Below, piece by piece: positions 58,259 to 64,000 of a stretch of DNA of 64,000 nucleotides. This DNA is from Clarkia xantiana subsp. parviflora (taxonomy: Eukaryota > Streptophyta > Magnoliopsida > Myrtales > Onagraceae): NCBI GenBank assembly GCA_036873135.1, contig JAPTYO010000002.1:40167452-40231451 (forward strand). Reading direction: 5' to 3'. The notes under the pieces were generated by a model. It was not told the DNA's origin. It made no database searches and saw nothing but the letters and a program-made list of their open reading frames with translations. Numbering within the stretch: the first letter of the stretch is position 1; every line of letters begins with the position of its first letter. The position numbers were made by a program, and so were the translations under genes.

Positions 58259-61200
58259 CACTCCCTGAAGTGAGTGTAGCACGATTATAAAGATGATATA
58301 CTCCGCTTCCTGAAGTGAATGTTGTAGTTTGTGATTATTTTTATGATATCATCTCTACTCCCTGAAGTGAGTGTTACAGATTATGAATCTAATACAATTT
58401 TGTTATAGTTACCATGACTATGTGCATGGTTGAGATGAAATTAATAGTTAGCATCATCATGATATCGATAAAGAACGATAATGCATCTCACAAATAAAGA
58501 ATGCACGAAAAGAATGCAAAGTCCAATTGATTTGGAATAATGATAAATTTGAGAAGCATGGTGACGCTAGTAGAAAAATAATGATACTATGCAGCGCAAA
58601 ATTTGATCATATGAAGCGCAATAACACTAGGCAATGTGGCCTATGTGAAAAACAAGAATCGTTGCATATTTTATGATTAATTCTGAGATATTATGATTAA
58701 GAAAATTGCATTCTTTATAAATAGCGGATCCTGAAGATTCGATATTACGATCCTGAAGATCAAATTTATAAATATTCGTATTTACTTTTGTTTAAATTCC
58801 GCATTTACATTTATCTTTTGTATTTTTTTGCACTATATTTACATTTGAAGTTTATCTTTTATAATTATTTGCACTTTATTATGATATGATCCAGAAGATC
58901 ATGAGCTATTTCAGAAGCTCAAGAATTACTACTTTTGGAATCCAGAAGATTCTAGAATGTATGAGAAAATGATCAAGATAGTCCAATTTATGAAATAAAG
59001 ATCTTCTTGTATAAGAAAACAAATCATGTTTATCATGAATTATTATAAATTAGGGATCCTGAAGATCTCAAGAGATCACGAGTTATGAATAAAGGATCTG
59101 AAGATCCTAGAAGATCTAGAACTATAAATAAAAGATCCCGAAGATCCTAACGATCTTAAACTATGAACATATATCCTGAAGATCCTGAATTATGAACGGA
59201 GATCCTAAGATACTGAATTATTTCGAATGGATGATCTGAAAAGATGAAAATAGAATCTGAACATCCTAAGATATTTTGAGACATGAAAAAAAAAACTCCT
59301 TAAAGATTTTGAGTTACGAATAGGGATCCTAATATATTTTGAGCTATAAATGATCATGAAGATCATGAAATTGAGCAATTATACGAAGTTATTAATTTAT
59401 TTATTTTTACTTTGTACGCATTATTATTATTTAGGTTATTTATATGCTTTCATATACTTTATTTATTTATTTATTATTATTTCAAATAATGTGATTATTC
59501 TGCAATCATCATTGAGATGGAAAAAAATGTGGATTGTGTTATCAGGATTATGAAAAAATTTCAAGTAAACTAGAAGTTTACCGCCAATATTGGCATGATT
59601 GATTATATATTCGGTAAACCAGAAGTTTACTGATTCATATAGAGGTAAACCCGAAGTTTTACCCATATAATATGATATTTGGCGTGACCGGTTACAGACC
59701 ATTCCGGATCACTTAAGATGCGCAACACATTATTTGGAAGAACCTGAAGATTCTCCATAAATCATTATGATATTTGCTCTCAAAGGAAAATTCATTATGT
59801 GATCATCATCAACTAAGTTCGGGATAAAATTCCATTATTTATGGAAATAATAAAAGGTGAATATGGGCCCGTTCACCTGCCATGTGGACCGATATATTAT
59901 TTTGAAAGATGCATCTACAATTTGGTCACATGTGCATTGATTATGAATTTGCAAATTTCCAGATTATGTAATAAAGAATGATGATGATATTGAAAGTTGA
60001 TATTTACTACAAGATTCAGACAATTACATGTCTAGATTTGCAGTTTAGCATGAAAGTTACAAAGATCCTCCAATTACATAGTTAATCTGCTACCAATGAG
60101 AGCAAATTGAGTACAAATGCATGCTATTATGAAAGCAGCAATATAATTGCGCATCAAGCCAATGTTAAATCACAGTTCTCCCCATTACAACCAATTTTTG
60201 GTGAATAGACAAATTTTCTATATATTAATATTATAGTGTGCGATATATGTTTGAATTACTCCACCGCAACGCACAAACATGAGTCTGGAATGTTGGGAAA
60301 AATATTTGTCTATAAATCAATTATATGAGAACAATGACTGATATATATATTTAAAACAAGAGTGTTGATTGTCATTGTTGAACAACTTTTCCCAACATTA
60401 GGGGAAGAAAAGAAGCAGCTGGCAGAAAAGAGATTGACTGAAAAAAAAAAATTGTTATTATCTCATTTAGATCCTCGCACAATGAGAATATGAACCTGAA
60501 GTTCAAAGAGAAAAGCATTTTCAAATACTGCCGATAAGTGACTTTATGAGACCCAGAAAGTCATAAGTCAAGTAACAACTGCAAATGCTCCAATTTGAAA
60601 CGTCCAGTTAGGACGAACAATAATGAAAAATAATTCACACCTGAAGTGTGTGATATTGGTTCCAAATATTTTTAACAAGAATGGAGCACGGAAAGAAATA
60701 GATAAATATGGTCTTATTACGGAGGCGATTTCCCAAAAAGGAAAAGAGACATAACTAAATATGAAACCCCAGAAGTGGTTCAGGTACCTGAAAATAATTG
60801 TAATAAAGAGATCTCAATGAGTTATGTCATTAACGGGAAGTGATGGAACCGTAAAATATAAAGTTGTCGACAACAGTTTTGAATATTATTCATGAGTGAA
60901 ATCATAAAACAAGACGAGGAGTCGAGGATCTTGAGCTCAATATGTTAAACAAGTATTATGATTGGCCAAAGTTTGAAAAGACGCAAGTATTAACATGAAA
61001 AATGCATAAGGTGGAAGCCAGTGGATACAAATTATTTCCCGCATAAATAAATTGTGTCGTAAGATATATACGCACAACCTGTGGTACAAATGTTATATGC
61101 AAAATCCTGGCATTTATTATATGGATCATTTAGTGGAAAAATCACCTTCAAATATATTATTACGTTGGCAGTACATAAAAAGTTTTGAATGCGTCCCACA

Positions 61201-61499
61201 TATGAATTATTTATAGCCGATAGCAAAATTAAAGTGAAAATCCTAGAAGGATTGAAAATGCTAGCATGAAATTTTTCCAAGAATGTTGGATAATAAAGAT
61301 ATTGTACCATTTAAAATAATACATGCAAATTATGTTATATTCTCCACAATGTATAGCTCATTTGAGCTAAGATATATTAGATGATATTATGCGAATTAAG
61401 AAAACTGATATTTTGATAAGTTGAATTGATCACGCTATAGCCGAAAGGGGCATCGCGTGAGGGGGAGAATTTAAAGATATTGAAACTCATGAAGAGTTT
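58259..61499 (+). repeat. R10 dispersed hairpin series C-(NNGAA)-G
   Basis: Stem-loops with a five-base loop ending GAA: GGATC-CTGAA-GATTC (58726), GATC-CTGAA-GATC (58749), ATGATC-CAGAA-GATCAT (58886), GAATC-CAGAA-GATTC (58938), GGGATC-CTGAA-GATCTC (59053), ATGATC-ATGAA-GATCAT (59350), GTAAAC-TAGAA-GTTTAC (59565), GTAAAC-CAGAA-GTTTAC (59614), TGAAC-CTGAA-GTTCA (60491), CACAC-CTGAA-GTGTG (60636), AATCC-TAGAA-GGATT (61239) and AAACTC-ATGAA-GAGTTT (61483). Looser cases lie at 58259, 59093, 59644 and 61567. Confidence 0.75.
59840..61300 (+). pseudogene. R10 copia integrase and linker remnants
   Basis: Near 59855-59930 the frames read GEYGPVHLPCGPIYYF and KDASTIWSHVH, matching the copia integrase core pattern 'GPIHPPCGPFRYF...DASTRWSHV'. 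Near 60770-60850 there is VPENNCNKEISMSYVINGK, like the linker before RT in this copia group. All are separated by stops and shifts; no catalytic triad is complete. Confidence 0.6.
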
Positions 61500-61829
61500 G
61501 TAAATACAATCAATTTATTAATGATGTTAAATTCAGACAAAATATATTGAAAGGACAAAGGTTTGGCTCGGCCTGAAGATCGAGTACTTAAGAGATTGAA
61601 AATAATCTTGTCCTATAAAAAAAAATGTCTTGAAGCTATTTTGCTAGATAAACACATTTATTGAGTACCTTAATGATTGTAAGAATTACATGAGTTTAAT
61701 ATCATGATGAATCAAGACCTAAATTAATTTGCTACACAAATGTAAGTTATAACATGGAAGTGCACAATTTTCAAATGTAGCATTATATTGTATATATATA
61801 TATGAAGATAATGCAGGTTATATAGCTCG

Positions 61830-62135
61830 AGTTGAAGATTGTTATATCAAAGGAGACATACAAAACACATTCGCCTCAAGTTATTCTTCATTCAACGAAT
61901 TTGTTCATATGACTATCTAGCGGATCTTTTCAAGGAGGCTTTATCGACTGCGACATCTGGAATATTGGCGAACATGATTGGATTGCGTCGACTTAATGAA
62001 ATTACGCGATGTCAACATCAGGGGGAGAATCTACACCGCTGCACTCTTTTTCCCTTAACCAAGGTTTTATCCCATCGGGTTTTCCTGGTAAGGTTTTTAA
62101 CGAGGCAGCTTACAAAAAGGGATCCATAATTGTGT
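61830..62135 (+). pseudogene. R10 copia RNase H C-terminal remnant
   Basis: Reads HTKHIRLKLFFIQRI, then YDYLADLFKEALSTATS and IGLRRLNEI: the usual C-terminal end of copia RNase H (HI..KFF, DNLADLFTKSLP, GMRRL). The tail HQGENLHRCTLFPLTKVLSH is the common read-through sequence before the 3' LTR in such elements. Confidence 0.8.
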
Positions 62136-62230
62136 ACTCTTTTTCCTTCACTAGATTTTTATCCCAATGTGTTTTTTTTCTAGTAAGGTTTTAACGAGGC
62201 ACAATTCCCTTATGAACATCCAAGGGGGAG

Positions 62231-62414
62231 TGTTATGAATATACATGTTTGGATGTTCAATATTGTGTATATATTATCTTCCTTATTTAGACTTTCCTAG
62301 TATTGATTTTACTTCCTTTTCAAGTCTATGTAATCCCTATATAAAGGCCCCCTATGTGTGATAATAATATCATCCTCAAGTTCTCTCTTCTATTACCTCT
62401 CTACTTTTGTAACA
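62231..62414 (+). repeat. R10 3' LTR
   Basis: Identical to the 5' LTR. Its TATATAAA (62338-62345) points toward the RING gene, whose ATG is at 62597. Confidence 0.95.
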
Positions 62415-62419
62415 ATTTT
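62415..62419 (+). repeat. R10 target-site duplication, right
   Basis: ATTTT. Confidence 0.9.
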
Positions 62420-62538
62420 ATGATTCTTTCTCGTGATTTTTAACGACTTAATTTCATGCTCCACTAAACGCAAAATATCTTCTTGGGCTCCAGCTGGCCC
62501 AGCCCAGCCCACTGAACCGCCATGAAGAATAGGCATAA

Positions 62539-62544
62539 TATAAA
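62539..62544 (+). promoter_or_regulatory. RING gene TATA box
   Basis: TATAAA in CATAATATAAAGGAAC, about 55 bases before the ATG. Upstream GGCCCA/AGCCCA words (62490-62512) resemble site II elements of plant promoters. Only about 120 bases of original promoter remain between R10 and this box. Confidence 0.55.
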
Positions 62545-62596
62545 GGAACATCAACCACCGCTTCTTCTCCGTTGACGGTGGACTTCCTCCACGCCC

Positions 62597-63392
62597 ATGG
62601 ATAGCTATGAATCTCTTCCTCGCCGTTCTTCTTCATCCAAGAAATCTTCCCGTAAGCATATTCGCAGTGAAGATAATTTCCTCTGCAAGGTGATCTTATC
62701 CGCGATTCGCAGTCGTTCCTGTCCAATCTGTCTCAGAAATCTCGACGATGAACACGGAGTTGCTGTAATCACCAACTGCCTCCATGCTTACTGTTTGAAT
62801 TGCATCCGACGATGGAGCAAACTGAAACGAAAATGCCCTCTGTGCACTGCCGAGTTCGATTCCTGGTTCTGCAACATCAATCTGCTGTTCAAAACCTTCC
62901 GCAAGGAGAAATTGCCGCCTCCTCGTGCGGATGAAAATAACAGCGCCGCTCTAGCTAGGTCTTCAAACTCCAACTCCTTGGATTACCGGAGGTACTGTCT
63001 CTGCACTGTGATTACTTACATCAATGATCCAAGTCTCTGCTGAATTGAATAAAGGCAAACGTATTTAATCTATCTTTCTGGATCCTCGTATCGTCCGTCA
63101 TTCCAGGGCTTTTCGTAGATCAAGATATGAAATGAATGACTCGATTGGGCGAAGGCGGCAATTGCCACTTCGCAGAACGTTTGGACGGCCAGGTTCTGTG
63201 CCGCCTGACGTCATAGCTGAACGAAAACTCCAATGGCGAGTTAGGTAGTCGTTTACTCTTCGTCTACCTCTGGCTTCCTCCTCCTAATCAAGCACGAAAT
63301 TGAGATTGAAATATCTGTATTGGGTTCAATACCGAATTGCTAGTGATTATGCATTCAATTTCCACTCTTGTGAATCTGCAGCATTTACAGGC
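62597..63392 (+). pseudogene. RING-HC E3 ligase-like gene, third exon cut by R11
   Basis: Exon 1 is 62597-62991, intron 62992-63106 (GTACTG...TTCCAG), exon 2 63107-63244, intron 63245-63381 (GTAGTC...TCTGCAG), and exon 3 starts at 63382 and meets an LTR at 63393. The frame stays open across both junctions. A C3HC4 RING spans residues 42-83: C42, C45, C61, H63, C66, C69, C80, C83 (CPICLRNLDD, CLHAYCLNCIRRW, CPLC). Exon 2 ends in TFGRPGSVPPDVIAERKLQW, and exon 3 begins SIYR. The layout resembles plant RING proteins annotated as TOPORS-like, in which this segment continues for many residues. RING-HC proteins bring E2-ubiquitin to substrates; the substrate is unknown. The R11 insertion should truncate the protein. 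Without the second splice, translation stops at 63246. Confidence 0.8.
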
Positions 63393-64000
63393 TGATGGGT
63401 TCCGATAGCAATCGTTAGCCCCGTTAAACATCCAATGGACGGCAAGTAAGTCCAGTGGGCCTCGTAAAGGCCCGGAAGGCCCAGAGGTCCAGTACGAAGA
63501 GCCCCGACGTAGGCGGGCCCGACATAAGAGCTGTACGCTCCCGATAAGAAGCCTCTGAGTAGGCCCCGATATGCCTTGATAAAGGCCCCGATGATAAAGC
63601 CCCGCAGAGGCTGGACCTGTCCCGCAGAGACTGAAGGTCCTGGGTGGTGATCTAGAACGGAACAACTCTGGAGTCCCCGACAGGAGTTGGGACTTGGGAT
63701 CAGAGGATAAGACCGAGAAACCCGCCTACCAGGTAGAGTAGTGGGAGACGGTTGAAGATAACGGATAAGTTTCCCCGAGATACGCAGGGCGTGCCCGAGA
63801 TACACGGAGTATGGGTAAGATACGCGGAGCGTGGGGCGAATTATACGGAATCCCCCGAGATATACGGAATCATGACCATAACGGCCAAACCTGGCCCCAG
63901 GTAACTCTGGATGACTTCGTCTCCTATATAAAGGAGGAAGTTACCCCAGAAAACCCTAATTGAATTACGAGCTTAGACTTTGGCTTACCACCCCATTGAT
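63393..64000 (+). mobile_element. R11: Tat-type LTR inserted in RING gene, cut by window edge
   Basis: Begins TGATGGGTTCCGATAGCAAT and is related to the R6 LTR throughout (GTTAGCCCCGTTAA, ACGCTCCCGAT, GAGTAGGCCCCGAT, GGAGTCCCCGACA). TATATAAA is at 63925-63932, and the R/U5 motif starts (TGGCTTACCACCCC) at the window end. Whether this is a solo LTR or a full element cannot be seen. The duplication to look for at the far end is CAGGC or close to it. Confidence 0.85.

Larger units (their letters stand above)
57341..62414 (+). mobile_element. R10: recently inserted, coding-dead Ty1/copia element
   Basis: LTRs 57341-57524 and 62231-62414 are both 184 bp and identical at every base compared. The duplication ATTTT is perfect. 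The primer site CGTTATCAGCACGAAATC is at 57525 and the purine tract CAAGGGGGAG at 62221-62230. The interior is AT-rich and broken throughout, with pol traces only. It must have moved recently with proteins from another element. It also carries the hairpin series described in the findings. Confidence 0.93.

Overview
The window looks like nuclear DNA of a flowering plant, probably a eudicot. It holds plant LTR retrotransposons of the Ty3/gypsy Tat type and of Ty1/copia, hAT- and Harbinger-like MITEs, GT-AG introns, and two recognisable plant genes: a CC-type glutaredoxin and a RING-HC protein. Most of the remainder is transposon inserted into transposon.

Layout, with labels used below. R1 (1-9544, +) is a non-autonomous Tat-like element with several tandem arrays, cut by the left window edge. 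It sits in R2 (9545-13875, -), a degenerate copia. R3 (13876-22175, -) is a relative of R2. R4 (22176-24706 plus 43212-47298, +) is another relative, split by R5. R5 (24707-43211, TSD GGCAC) is a Tat-like non-autonomous element. R5 is itself split by R6 (25375-36036, TSD GCGCC), a Tat element with gag, protease, RT, two RNase H domains, integrase and a spliced antisense gene. R5 also contains R7 (36717-42183, -), a copia element with a mutated RT active site. R8 (about 47330-49300) is an internally deleted gypsy element.

From 50 kb rightward the density drops. There is a Mutator-like MITE (about 50.81-51.59 kb), then the intact glutaredoxin gene (52734-53042). Next come three nested MITEs (53321-54954 > 53617-54716 > 54031-54476; the two inner ones have perfect 8-bp TSDs), then degraded Tat LTR sequence carrying another hAT MITE. 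R10 (57341-62414) is a copia element whose 184-bp LTRs are identical and whose TSD (ATTTT) is perfect, although its coding region is decayed. It ends 182 bp upstream of the ATG of a RING-HC gene (62597 onward). That gene reads through two introns into a third exon, which is interrupted by a Tat-type LTR (R11, from 63393 to the window end).

The least expected signal is RNA-structural. R10's decayed interior carries about fifteen short hairpins with different stems but the same loop rule, C-(NNGAA)-G. R1 carries repeated hairpins A-(GCSTA)-T whose stems change in a compensatory way. R1's LTR holds eight palindromes centred on CCTAGG at an exact 34-bp period, with co-varying arms. R1 and R10 are both coding-dead yet have identical LTR sequence, so both moved recently with proteins supplied in trans. 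Dispersed RNA structures recognised by the helper are one possible reading. All calls are by eye; no alignments or database searches were run.
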